Notes: generated from the letters alone by a model not told the origin. A stretch of DNA of 64,000 nt from Acerihabitans sp015654925 (GCF_047324175.1 NZ_CP178732.1:3038001-3102000); one strand, 5' to 3'. Positions 43,819-52,795 are shown, counted from the first letter of the stretch. Numbers and translations: made by a program.

Positions 43819-45017
43819 CCAACCCAACAGCAGTAGACCAAACCCCGTTGCCCGATCTGGGCCGCGTGGTGCCGGGCGGCGAATCCGCCTTCGGCGAGGG
43901 CGAGTACCGCGGCCGCATCGAGCGCGCCCGCGCGCTTCTGATCCAGGCCGGACTGGACGTCATGGTGATAACCGGCCCGGAGAATATCTTTTACCTGACC
44001 GGCCAGCAAACGCCGGGCTACTACACCTTCCAGACCCTGGTGCTGCCGGTAGAGGGAGACCCGGTATTTGTCATCCGCCAGTTGGAGTATTTTAACTTTA
44101 TTTCCAATACCTTTATCCGCGACGCCGCCATTTATACCGATGGGGACAATCCGGTAAACTTCCTGCTCGGCGTGCTCAAGGAGCGCGGCTGGACCCAAAA
44201 ACGCATCGGCATCGATAAACGCGGCTGGTTCCTGCCGATTGCGGTGTACGAGGCGCTACAAGCTGAACTGGGCGCCATCCACGACGCGGCGGGCGTGATT
44301 GAACAGCTGCGCGCGGTGAAATCCGCCGCCGAGCTGGAAAAAATGGCCCATGCCGCCCGCTATGTGGACGCGGGCATGCTGGCCGGACGCGCCGCCATCC
44401 GCGCCGGCGCCACCGAGAACGACCTGGTCGCCGCCATGATGGGCGCGGCAATCGCCGCCGGTTCGGAATATATGGGCATGGAGCCGCTGGTGTCCACCGG
44501 CCCGCGCACCGGCGTGCCCCATGGCACCTGGCGCCGGCGTAAAATTCTTGATGGCGATCCGATCTTCCTGGAAATGGCCGCCGCCCATGACCGTTATCAT
44601 GCGGCGCTAATGCGCTCGGCATGGCTGGGCAAACCGCCGGCGGTGGCGCTGGAAATGGAAAAAACCTGCCAGGAAGCCCTGCAGGCGGCATTGGACGCCA
44701 TCCGCCCCGGCGCCACCTGCGAAGCGCCGCATCTTGCCTGCCAGAAGGTGATCGACCGCGCCGGGTATACCGAAAACTTTAAAAAACGCACCGGTTATTC
44801 CATCGGCGTATCGTTCGCGCCGGACTGGGGCGAAGGGGCGATCCTCAGCCTCTACAGCGGCATCACCACCGAACTGCGGCCCGGAATGACCTTCCATATC
44901 CCGCCGGCGCTCAGGATCTATGGCGAATTTACCGTAGGCGTCAGCGAGACCATCGTGGTGACGGAAACCGGCTACCGGGCGCTAGGCTCGGTGGACCGTC
45001 CGCTCTACCGGCTGTAA
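43815..45017 (+). CDS. M24-family creatinase/ectoine hydrolase-like enzyme
   Basis: The 400-residue protein has a pita-bread fold pattern with an N-terminal creatinase domain (IERARALLIQAGLDVMVITG) and a catalytic domain. Where metal-dependent M24 peptidases have two Asp ligands, this one reads FLEMAAAHDRYHAALMR (252-267), so the metal site is not intact. His 236 in TGVPHGTW matches the catalytic His region of creatinase. That points to a metal-free C-N hydrolase like creatinase or ectoine hydrolase rather than a peptidase. Substrate unknown. Confidence 0.78.
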   Translation: MTNPTAVDQTPLPDLGRVVPGGESAFGEGEYRGRIERARALLIQAGLDVMVITGPENIFYLTGQQTPGYYTFQTLVLPVEGDPVFVIRQLEYFNFISNTFIRDAAIYTDGDNPVNFLLGVLKERGWTQKRIGIDKRGWFLPIAVYEALQAELGAIHDAAGVIEQLRAVKSAAELEKMAHAARYVDAGMLAGRAAIRAGATENDLVAAMMGAAIAAGSEYMGMEPLVSTGPRTGVPHGTWRRRKILDGDPIFLEMAAAHDRYHAALMRSAWLGKPPAVALEMEKTCQEALQAALDAIRPGATCEAPHLACQKVIDRAGYTENFKKRTGYSIGVSFAPDWGEGAILSLYSGITTELRPGMTFHIPPALRIYGEFTVGVSETIVVTETGYRALGSVDRPLYRL

Positions 45018-45176
45018 GGCACCCCACGGCGGCCGATCGCCTATCCCGCGGGATAAGCATCGTCCGCTGGGATACCGGCGCCGGCGGTATCGCCCTTAAG
45101 TATGCCGTATACCCGGCCCCATGGCCGGGCGGCGGTCGCGTTTCTAATGCAACAGGAAAGACAGGAAAGCGTATTT

Positions 45177-46097
45177 ATGAAAGACATCAGTGAAAGCCAG
45201 GCACGCCTGCGCGGTATTTTTAATATCACCGTAACCCCGTTTACGGTCGGGGGAGAGTTTGATTTCGCGGGGCTCGCCCGCAATATCGAGCGGGTTATCG
45301 AGTTGGGTTATGACGGCGTGCTGATTGGCGGCACCTATGGCGAGTTCCCGGCGATGAGCGCCGATGAGCGCGCCGAGCTGTTTCACCGGGTGATGGATGT
45401 AGTCGGCGATCGGGTGCCGGTGATGCTGTGCAGCGCCGGCTCAGACGCGCGCACGGTGCGCGACCTGACCACCCTGGCCGGCGACCTGGGCGGCCTGCCG
45501 ATGGTCACCCCGCCGTTTGTCTCGGAGGTCACCGACGCGCAGATTGTCAGCTTTTTTAAACAAATGGCGCCGCTCTCGCGCACCGGCATCCTGGTCTATA
45601 ACGCCCCGGGGATTGGCATCACCCTTCCGCCGGCGGTATTGGAGCAGTTAGCGGATATCGACGGCGTGGTGGGCATCAAGCAAGGCGATCTGAATCCGAC
45701 CGCCATAGACCAGATAGCCAACCGCCTGGCCGGCCGCCTGCGGCTGTTCTGCGCCTCCGACCTGGCATTTCTCGGCCCTATGATGTGCGGTTTCGACGGC
45801 ATCAGCAGCACCAACAGCTGCGCGCTGCCGGAGATCATCCTGGCCGCCTATCGGGCGATAGAGCGCGGCGACGCGGCCACCGCCCGCGATCTGCACCGCC
45901 TGTGGTATCCCTACCGCGCCCTGGCCCGCCGCCACGGCCAGCCGCAGTTGGTCAAGGCGGCCATGAATCTGCGCGGTTTCGACGGCCACCATGTGCGCGC
46001 GCCGCTTATCGATCTTGAGGCGGACGCCATCGCCCAAATAGCGGCCGAGCTGACCCGGCTGGCCGCCGACCCGCGCACCGGCGTATCCCTGAAGTAA
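45177..46097 (+). CDS. DapA-family (dihydrodipicolinate synthase/NAL-like) aldolase or lyase
   Basis: Start at 45177 after a gap of 160 bases without a gene; 306 residues. The Schiff-base Lys is at 168 (GVVGIKQGD), the partner Tyr at 141 (LVYNAPG), and the pyruvate-binding GTTGE motif reads GTYGEF (52-57). Enzymes of this family add or remove pyruvate-like units or dehydrate/decarboxylate keto acids. In this operon it may cleave the carbon skeleton left after amide hydrolysis. Confidence 0.85.
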   Translation: MKDISESQARLRGIFNITVTPFTVGGEFDFAGLARNIERVIELGYDGVLIGGTYGEFPAMSADERAELFHRVMDVVGDRVPVMLCSAGSDARTVRDLTTLAGDLGGLPMVTPPFVSEVTDAQIVSFFKQMAPLSRTGILVYNAPGIGITLPPAVLEQLADIDGVVGIKQGDLNPTAIDQIANRLAGRLRLFCASDLAFLGPMMCGFDGISSTNSCALPEIILAAYRAIERGDAATARDLHRLWYPYRALARRHGQPQLVKAAMNLRGFDGHHVRAPLIDLEADAIAQIAAELTRLAADPRTGVSLK

Positions 46098-47396
46098 TTA
46101 CGCTTCCCGCCGCCGCGCCGCCGCCGTGAGAAAAGCCAGCAGCAGCGGATGCGGCCGGCCGGGGGCGGACGAGAGTTCGGGATGGCCCTGTACGCCAAGA
46201 TAAAAAACGTGGTCGGTAAATTCAACGCCGTCGGCAATAGTCCCGCTGTCATCGGTGGCGCTGATGCGCAGGCCATAATGTTCCAGCCCCTGCTTTAACG
46301 CCGGATTAAGCTGGAAACGGTGGTTATAGCGCATGGCCGACCGGTCGCCGAGCAGCGCGTTCATGCGGCTGCCTGGCACGCTCAGCATCATCTGCTCCCC
46401 CAGGCGGTGCCGCGGATGCCCGCGCTTCGGCGCCAGCGGCACAAAGGATTTAACCGGCGCCAGGGGTTCGGCCTCGGCCAGGTTGACCTCGCTCGATCCC
46501 AGCATGCGCTGGGCCACCGCCGTGGTCATGGTTTGCATACCCAGGCATAGCCCCAGGGTGGGAATAGCGTTATCAAGGCTATAGCGCGCCGCGGCAATCT
46601 GCCCCGCCACGTTGGCCATCGAAGCGCCGCCGGGCAACAAGACGCCGTCCGCCCGGTCGAGGATACCCGCCAGCGATTCCCGCGGCGAGGCAAACAGAAT
46701 ATCAAGGCTCAGCGACAAGGCGTCGGCGGCATCGCCGAGCGCCGCCGCGATGGCGGGATAAACCTCCAGCTGATCGCGCCGTGAACCCAGCAGAGCGATG
46801 CAAAGCGCCGCCTTGCCGAGTGGAACACCGTTCGCGCGGGCTAAGCCGGCTTCGACGCCGCGCGCGGGTTCGGCGGCCAAATCATCCCGGCGGGCGCCGT
46901 CGGCCGAGGGGCCGGGCACGGGATCTGCAATGTCCTGCCCGTACCAGCGGCCGTAAGCGTCGCGTCGCCACTGGCCCCAGGCGGTTTGCGTGACGCCGCC
47001 GCAGGTAAAGGCCAGGCCCGACGGCGCCATTTCCACCTGCGCCAGCCGATAGTCCAGGCCAAGTTCGTCCAATGCCCGGAGCCGGTCGGGCAATTCAGCC
47101 AGATGCGCCGGGCCGAGCGGTATCACCCAATCCTGCCCGGCCGGCAATTCGGCCAGTTCGGACCAATTTTTCGCCGCGCCGACGCCCCGTCCGCCCAAAC
47201 GCTCATGCCAGATAAGCCCGCTGGCGACCAGCGGGCCGGCCGCCGCCGCATGCTGGCAGGCATCGGGATACGCCGCCAGATCCCAAGCTTGCGCCAGATG
47301 GGTCAGCGGCAGGCGCAGCCGATCGGCCAGGATAGCGGCCATGGCCCCATAGAGCGCCGGTTCCGGCGTGTCGTGCGCAACAAATATCAATGTCAT
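46098..47396 (-). CDS. CTP synthase-type glutamine amidotransferase domain fused to an unknown N-terminal domain
   Basis: The ATG at 47396 gives 432 residues. The C-terminal 240 residues resemble the GATase domain of CTP synthase: nucleophile Cys 284 in GLCLGMQT, His 405 and Glu 407 in GVQGHPEL, with RYNHRFQLN before them. The synthetase domain of PyrG is absent. Residues 1-165 (opening MTLIFVAHDTPEPALYGAMA) match nothing I know. It is convergent with the DapA-like gene, one base after its stop, and divergent from the aminotransferase. It may hydrolyse or transfer an amide or gamma-glutamyl group. Confidence 0.72.
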   Translation of the reverse strand: MTLIFVAHDTPEPALYGAMAAILADRLRLPLTHLAQAWDLAAYPDACQHAAAAGPLVASGLIWHERLGGRGVGAAKNWSELAELPAGQDWVIPLGPAHLAELPDRLRALDELGLDYRLAQVEMAPSGLAFTCGGVTQTAWGQWRRDAYGRWYGQDIADPVPGPSADGARRDDLAAEPARGVEAGLARANGVPLGKAALCIALLGSRRDQLEVYPAIAAALGDAADALSLSLDILFASPRESLAGILDRADGVLLPGGASMANVAGQIAAARYSLDNAIPTLGLCLGMQTMTTAVAQRMLGSSEVNLAEAEPLAPVKSFVPLAPKRGHPRHRLGEQMMLSVPGSRMNALLGDRSAMRYNHRFQLNPALKQGLEHYGLRISATDDSGTIADGVEFTDHVFYLGVQGHPELSSAPGRPHPLLLAFLTAAARRREA

Positions 47397-47554
47397 GGCT
47401 TGAGGTCCCGTAAAAGTGTGCCAGGCCGTCCTTGCGCAAGGCCGGTTGGTGTCCGCGCCGCCCCAATAGCCGTCGCCAGCGTTAGAGCATCGCATAAAGA
47501 CGGTAAAAAATAATGGGCATTCGCGGCGTAGACGTGATAGCTTAAATTGATTTT

Positions 47555-47574
47555 ATTGTATCATATAATACAAT
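47555..47574. promoter_or_regulatory. Probable GntR operator before the aminotransferase
   Basis: ATTGTATCATATAATACAAT has perfect 7-base arms and is symmetric at 18 of 20 positions. It lies 27 bases before the aminotransferase start and shares arms and spacing with 38886-38905. Confidence 0.65.
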
Positions 47575-47600
47575 TTTATTATCGTGAAATAGGGGAAATA

Positions 47601-48809
47601 ATGGCTGTTGAACAACTTGCGCCTCGCTTACGCCGGGTAAAACCTTCGCCGACCGCGGCGATTTCCGACCAGGTTCGCGCGCTATCCGCCGCCGGCGTGG
47701 ATGTTATCAATCTTGGCGAGGGCGAGCTGGATTTCGATACGCCTGCGCATATCAAACAAGCTGGCATCGACGCCATTGTACAAGGTGATACAAAATACAC
47801 AGCCGTATCGGGCACGGCGGCGCTAAAAAAGGCCATTATCGCTAAATTCAGCCGCGAAAACGGCGTCGATTATACCCCCGGCGAAATCATTGCCGGCAGC
47901 GGCGCCAAGCAGCTTATTTTCAATGCCCTGCTGGCGACGGTATCCCAGGGCGATCGGGTCATTATTCCCGCCCCTTACTGGGTATCCTACCCGGATATGG
48001 TGGCGCTGGCCGAGGGCGAAGCCCACATCGTGCCCTGCGCCGAAATCCTCGGCTGGAAGCTGCGGCCCGCCGATCTGGCCGCCGCTATTACGCCAAAAAC
48101 CCGTTGGCTGATCCTCAACTCGCCGAACAACCCCACCGGCGCGGTGTATTCGCGCGCCGAACTGGCGGCGCTGGCCGAGGTACTACTCGCTCATCCGCAC
48201 GTGCTGATCATGGCCGATGATATCTATGAGCATATCTGCCATACGGCGGGAGAGTTCGCCACGCTGGCGCAGGTGGAACCCAGGCTCAAAGATCGCATCC
48301 TGACGGTGAATGGCGTATCGAAAGGGTATTCCATGACCGGCTGGCGGCTAGGCTACGCAGGCGGACCGGCCTGGCTTATCTCGGCCATGCAGATATTGCA
48401 ATCGCAAAGCACCTCCAACCCCAGCTCCATATCCCAGGCGGCCACCGTGGCCGCGCTGGAACAGGGCCTGGGGTTTATGGACGACTGGATGGCCGCCCTG
48501 GCCCGGCGCCGGGCTAAAATCATGGCCTGCGTCAGCGCTATCGACGGCCTGGACGCGGCCGAGCCGCCCGGCGCATTCTATGTATTTGCCAACTGCGCGG
48601 GCCTGATCGGCAAAAGCACGCCGGCGGGCGCCATCCTCGCCAGCGACAGCGATGTCGCCGCCTATTTGCTCGATGCCGCCCACGTCGCCACCCTGCAGGG
48701 TTCGGCCTTTGGCGCGTCGCCCTATCTGCGGCTCGCCTACGCCATCGACGATCGCCGTCTGGATGAAGCCTGCGAACGCATCGCCCGCGCCTGCCGGGCA
48801 TTACGTTAA
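47601..48809 (+). CDS. Class I PLP-dependent aminotransferase
   Basis: The start at 47601 follows aggggaaata; 402 residues. Motifs of the AspC/AAT Igamma group: INLGEGELDFDTPAHIK, NSPNNPTGAVYS, MADDIYEH, the PLP Lys in VNGVSKGYSMTGWRLGY and the C-terminal Arg in SPYLRLAYA. It likely transaminates an amino acid released by the cluster's hydrolases. The operator just upstream suggests GntR control. Confidence 0.88.
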   Translation: MAVEQLAPRLRRVKPSPTAAISDQVRALSAAGVDVINLGEGELDFDTPAHIKQAGIDAIVQGDTKYTAVSGTAALKKAIIAKFSRENGVDYTPGEIIAGSGAKQLIFNALLATVSQGDRVIIPAPYWVSYPDMVALAEGEAHIVPCAEILGWKLRPADLAAAITPKTRWLILNSPNNPTGAVYSRAELAALAEVLLAHPHVLIMADDIYEHICHTAGEFATLAQVEPRLKDRILTVNGVSKGYSMTGWRLGYAGGPAWLISAMQILQSQSTSNPSSISQAATVAALEQGLGFMDDWMAALARRRAKIMACVSAIDGLDAAEPPGAFYVFANCAGLIGKSTPAGAILASDSDVAAYLLDAAHVATLQGSAFGASPYLRLAYAIDDRRLDEACERIARACRALR

Positions 48810-48828
48810 CCGCGATGTTCCCCACCCG

Positions 48829-48849
48829 ACGCCCCGGATTACGGGGCGT
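48829..48849. terminator. Hairpin between convergent aminotransferase and nanE genes
   Basis: ACGCCCCG-GATTA-CGGGGCGT has perfect 8-base arms; no long T tract follows, so termination is likely but not certain. Confidence 0.55.
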
Positions 48850-48908
48850 TGATTACCCCGCCGCCCGGAAGGTTCCCGGTCATGATGGTCGTTGACCGGC
48901 AGACCCAT

Positions 48909-49601
48909 TTAATGCGGCAACGCCGCCACAAAACGTTCGGTAATTTGCTGCGGACGCGTGATCGCCCCGCCCACGACCACCGCATGGGCGCCGAGTTGCA
49001 AACAGCGCGCCATCATCTCCGGCGTGGTGATATTACCTTCCGCAATCACCGGTTTATCCACCGCGGCCAGGACCGCCTTTAGAAATGCGAAATCATCCAT
49101 CGGCAACGTGCGTCCCCGGGTTTGCGCGGTATAGCCATGCAAGGTGGTGCCGACACAGTCAAAACCCAGTTCCGCCGCCGTGCGCGCCTCATCCACGGTG
49201 GCGATATCCGCCATTAACGGCAACTGCGGATAGCGCCGGCGAATAGTGCGCACCAAATCACCGAGCGCGACCCCGTCCGGGCGCGGATGCGCCGTGGCAT
49301 CCAGGGCAATCATAGCCGGAGCGGCGGCCATCAACTCCTCGACCTCGGCTATCGTCGCGGTAATATAGACATCAAAACCGGGGTAATCCCGTTTGAGGAT
49401 GGCGATCACCGGTAAATCCACGCCGGCCATAATCGCGCGCACATCCGCCAGGCTGTTGGCGCGGATCGCCGCGGCGCCGCCCCGCTTCGCCGCCAGGGCC
49501 ATGCGGCCCATGATAAAGTCACCGTGCAAGGGCTCATCTTCCAGCGCCTGGCACGATACCACCAGTTTTCCTTTAATTGCATCCAGCATGGAACGACTCA
49601 T
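48909..49601 (-). CDS. nanE: NanE, N-acetylmannosamine-6-phosphate 2-epimerase
   Basis: Converts ManNAc-6-P to GlcNAc-6-P. The 230-residue TIM-barrel protein shows the NanE pattern: LVVSCQALEDEPLHGDFIMG, GAAAIRANSLADVRAI, PVIAILKRDYPG with the catalytic Lys, and LMADIATVDEA. Overlaps the PTS gene by four bases. No nanA, nanK or nagAB genes are nearby, so the phosphorylated sugar must come from the adjacent PTS. Confidence 0.92.
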   Translation of the reverse strand: MSRSMLDAIKGKLVVSCQALEDEPLHGDFIMGRMALAAKRGGAAAIRANSLADVRAIMAGVDLPVIAILKRDYPGFDVYITATIAEVEELMAAAPAMIALDATAHPRPDGVALGDLVRTIRRRYPQLPLMADIATVDEARTAAELGFDCVGTTLHGYTAQTRGRTLPMDDFAFLKAVLAAVDKPVIAEGNITTPEMMARCLQLGAHAVVVGGAITRPQQITERFVAALPH

Positions 49602-51160
49602 AACGCCAATATCTCCTCAATTTCATTTTTAATCACCGTCACGTGCGGACCGTAGATTACCTGTATACCTTTACCATGTTGCACCACCGCCCGCGCGCCG
49701 GTCTGCTTCAACGCCGCTTCGTTGACCCGCAGGCCATCTTTTACCGTTACCCGCAGGCGCGTGGCGCAGCAATCCAGTTCGCCGATATTGTGCCTGCCGC
49801 CCAACGCGCTGATGACCAGCGCCGCCCGCGAGCCTTGCCCGGAAGATTCGCCGTCAACCGGCGCCGCGTCATCTTCGCGTCCCGGGGTTTTCAACCGAAA
49901 GCGGGTAATCAAATAGCGGAACGAGAAATAGTAAAGGAAAAACCACGGCACCCCCACCAGCGGCACCAGCAGCCAGTGGGTTTTCGCCTCGCCCTGCAAA
50001 ATACCGAACAAGATGAAATCGATAAACCCGCCCGAGAACGTCTGGCCGATGGTGATGTGCAACATGTGCGCCAGCATAAAAGCCAGCCCGTCGAACACCG
50101 CGTGCAGCACATACAGGAACGGGGCGATAAACAAGAACGAGAATTCGATAGGCTCGGTGATGCCGGTCAGGAACGAGGTCAATGCCGCGGAAAGCAGCAG
50201 GCCGCCGACCCGCTTTTTGTTTTCCGGTTTCGCCGTGTGGTACATCGCCAGGCAAGCGCCCAGCAGTCCAAACATCATGGTAATAAAGCGTCCGGACATA
50301 AAGCGCGAGGTACCGACGTAGAATTGCGCGGTATGCGGATCGGCCAGCTGCGCGAAAAAAATGCGCTGCGTACCTTCCACCAATTGCCCGTTAATGATTT
50401 CACTGCCGCCCAGCGCCGTGGTCCAGAACGGCAGGTAGAAGATATGATGCAACCCGAACGGCCCCAGCATGCGCAGGATAAAGCCATACAGGAAAGTCCC
50501 CAGATAGCCGGTCTGATCGACCAGTCCGCCCAGGCCGAAAATCACCTTTTGGCAATGCGGCCACACCACCACCATCACGCCGCCGAGCACGATCCCCGCC
50601 AGGGAACAGATAATGGGCACAAACCGCGAACCGCCAAAAAACCCCAGGAACTGCGGCAGGTCGATTTTATGGTAGCGTTGATGCAGCCAGGCGCTGACCA
50701 GTCCCACCACCACGCCGCCGAACACGCCGGTTTCCAGGGTCTGGATACCCAGCGACACTCCCTGCCCCACGGCGCCGGGATTGCCGGCGGCCAGCGTGCC
50801 GGAGAGCGTCAGCAGCGCGTTGATGGTGGCGTTCATGATAAGAAAAGCCAGCAGCGCGGCGAGGCCGGCGGTGCCTTTATCGCTACGCGCCAGGCCAACG
50901 GCCACCCCCACGGCAAACAGCACCGCCAGATTGGCGAAGACGATGGTGCCGGCGCTGCTCATCACGGTAAAAACGCCTTGTAGCCAGGCGATATCGAGAA
51001 ACGGATACGCGGCGATGGTATTGGGATTGGACAGCGCGCCGCCAATGCCCAGTAATAATCCCGCCGCCGGCAGTATCGCTATCGGCAACATAAAGGATTT
51101 GCCGAAGCGCTGCGCTTGCTCAAACCAGGCGCTCTCTCCGCCGCTGCGAAATAGGGACAT
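49598..51160 (-). CDS. PTS EIICB permease, glucose/N-acetylglucosamine type
   Basis: 520 residues: an EIIC domain with ten or so membrane segments (GKSFMLPIAILPAAGLLLGI, and the substrate motif TGITEPIEFSFLFIAP), a linker at about 415-435, and a C-terminal EIIB domain with the phospho-Cys in LDCCATRLRV. No EIIA domain is fused, so Crr probably supplies it. Coupling to nanE suggests uptake of N-acetylmannosamine as its 6-phosphate; an alternative is another N-acetylhexosamine. Confidence 0.9.
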   Translation of the reverse strand: MSLFRSGGESAWFEQAQRFGKSFMLPIAILPAAGLLLGIGGALSNPNTIAAYPFLDIAWLQGVFTVMSSAGTIVFANLAVLFAVGVAVGLARSDKGTAGLAALLAFLIMNATINALLTLSGTLAAGNPGAVGQGVSLGIQTLETGVFGGVVVGLVSAWLHQRYHKIDLPQFLGFFGGSRFVPIICSLAGIVLGGVMVVVWPHCQKVIFGLGGLVDQTGYLGTFLYGFILRMLGPFGLHHIFYLPFWTTALGGSEIINGQLVEGTQRIFFAQLADPHTAQFYVGTSRFMSGRFITMMFGLLGACLAMYHTAKPENKKRVGGLLLSAALTSFLTGITEPIEFSFLFIAPFLYVLHAVFDGLAFMLAHMLHITIGQTFSGGFIDFILFGILQGEAKTHWLLVPLVGVPWFFLYYFSFRYLITRFRLKTPGREDDAAPVDGESSGQGSRAALVISALGGRHNIGELDCCATRLRVTVKDGLRVNEAALKQTGARAVVQHGKGIQVIYGPHVTVIKNEIEEILAL

Positions 51161-51332
51161 GAAAATTTCCTTCAGGGATTGAGGTGTTGATGGTAATTTT
51201 TACCACGATAAAATAAAAAAGAAATAATTATCGTCATAGTTTTTAATTATTGCTCCCGGACGAAAATCGGCTGGTGAAAGTCCGGCCGTCAGGCCACACT
51301 ACGCTTCCAGGCCAGGAGCCGCAGAGGATCGG

Positions 51333-52163
51333 ATGAACGAAAAAGAGAATCTATTGCTGAATCTCAGACTGGATATGCCAAGCCTGAGCCCGGCGCTGCA
51401 AAAACTGGGGGGCTTTGTGATGCGGCATGCGGAGCGCGTGCTGTATATGACCATCACTGAATTGGCGCGGGAAAGCGACACCAGTGAAGCGACCATTACC
51501 CGTTTTTGCCGCCACCTGGGGTGCAAAGGTTTTACCGAATTCAAAATGGCGCTGGCCATTAACTTGCAGCAGGCGGCGCCGGCGCTGCCCGAGGAAAGCC
51601 GCGACGATATCGCCACGCTTATCGACGAGTGCGCGCTGGCGCTGCACGATACCGGCAGGTTAATCAAGCGCGACGATCTCGACGCGGCGGCGGTTCTGCT
51701 GCATCATGCGCGCCATATACAGATCTTCGGGGTCGCCGCCAGCGCCACCATGGGGGATTACCTGCACTATAAACTGCTGCGGCTCGGTATTCCGGCCCAG
51801 GTATTCACCGATGCCCACCTGGCCGCAATGAACAGCGCCAGCCTGGCCGCTCAAGACGTTACCGTCGCTATCTCCAGCTCGGGCTCGACCCGCGATGTGC
51901 TGTATGTCGTGGAACAGGCGCGTAAACGCGGCAGCCGCGTCATCGTACTGAGCAATACCTCGCGCAGTCCGCTGGCCGCCATGGCGGATGTACTGCTGGT
52001 GGCCGCCAAACCGGAAGGCCCCTTCACCGCCGGCGCCCTGCACTCCAAGGTTGGCGTGATGCTGCTGGTGGAACTGGTGATTATGTCGCTGCTCAAATGT
52101 GACCCGCGTTACGCCCTGTGTAGCCGGGAAACGGCCAGCGTCACCCTGCCCATGCTGCTGTAG
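51333..52163 (+). CDS. RpiR/MurR-family regulator
   Basis: 276 residues: an N-terminal RpiR helix-turn-helix (MTITELARESDTSEATITRF, CRHLGCKGFTEFKMAL) and a C-terminal SIS sugar-phosphate-binding domain (IQIFGVAASATMGDYLHYKL, AISSSGSTRDV). Divergent from the PTS-nanE operon across an AT-rich gap (51161-51332), so it most likely controls it in response to an amino-sugar phosphate. Confidence 0.9.
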   Translation: MNEKENLLLNLRLDMPSLSPALQKLGGFVMRHAERVLYMTITELARESDTSEATITRFCRHLGCKGFTEFKMALAINLQQAAPALPEESRDDIATLIDECALALHDTGRLIKRDDLDAAAVLLHHARHIQIFGVAASATMGDYLHYKLLRLGIPAQVFTDAHLAAMNSASLAAQDVTVAISSSGSTRDVLYVVEQARKRGSRVIVLSNTSRSPLAAMADVLLVAAKPEGPFTAGALHSKVGVMLLVELVIMSLLKCDPRYALCSRETASVTLPMLL

Positions 52164-52204
52164 GCCGGGATTTGTATCCGTTGTCGATGCCTGGTTTTTG
52201 ATGA

Positions 52205-52238
52205 TAAAAAAGCCCTGTTCCCGCAAGAGAACAGGGCC
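52205..52238 (-). terminator. Rho-independent terminator after the small heat-shock gene
   Basis: On the minus strand GCCCTGTTC and its complement form a 9-base stem, followed by TTTTTTAT. It lies 60 bases after the hsp20 stop. Confidence 0.8.
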
Positions 52239-52297
52239 AAATAACCTATGGAAGACTAAACCAATGCTGATTTACCTACTTTCACCCATGCGCAGGA

Positions 52298-52795
52298 TTA
52301 TCGCCCGCTGGCGGCGTGTTCAATAACCTTGCGCTGCTCCGGCTGTTCGTCGCGCCGGATGGTGATTTTTTTCAGTTTTTCCTCTTCGGGAATTTCATGT
52401 TCGAGCTCAACGTCCAGCAGACCGTTGGCCAGTTTGGCCCCGGTGACTTTGGTGCCGCGCGGAATACTGAACTGTAGCGTGAAATCGCTGCGGCTGATGC
52501 CCCGATGCAGCCAGTTGTCATCATCATCTTTGCCGGCCTGGCCATCATCATGATGGCCTTCGATCACCAACTGTCCATTGCGGGTGCTCACCGACAGCTC
52601 GGATTCCTGATAGCCGGGCACGCTAAGGGTAAGCGCATATTTCCCTTCGCCGCGCTGGATAATATCGTAGGAAGGGGACTGCCCCACCGGATCATTGCCG
52701 GTCAGCCGGCTGAACAGCTTGTCAATTTGGTTGAACCGATCGGTCAGCAGCGAATCATTTAAAGAAGGAAGAAGCGAAAAAGGATGAGTAATCAT
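52298..52795 (-). CDS. Small heat-shock protein, IbpA/Hsp20 type
   Basis: A 165-residue ATP-independent holdase: alpha-crystallin domain at about 40-135 (YDIIQRGEGKYALTLSVPGY, ELSVSTRNGQLVIEGHH, GLLDVELEHEIPEE) and the C-terminal IxI-type tail KKITI. It is longer than E. coli IbpA/B and has an acidic DDDD insert near residue 91. Ribosome site gaggagg is strong. A sigma-32-like promoter lies about 120-145 bases upstream. Confidence 0.9.
   Translation of the reverse strand: MITHPFSLLPSLNDSLLTDRFNQIDKLFSRLTGNDPVGQSPSYDIIQRGEGKYALTLSVPGYQESELSVSTRNGQLVIEGHHDDGQAGKDDDDNWLHRGISRSDFTLQFSIPRGTKVTGAKLANGLLDVELEHEIPEEEKLKKITIRRDEQPEQRKVIEHAASGR

Noticed and set aside
39053..45017. Ectoine utilisation operon (ehu/eut/doe)
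   Set aside because: The M24 gene is similar in type, but only one permease is present, and the eutB/eutC and AstE-like doeB genes are lacking.
49643..50983. 446-residue + strand frame opposite the PTS permease
   Set aside because: Glu/Gln/Arg/His-rich antisense of a certain membrane protein gene.
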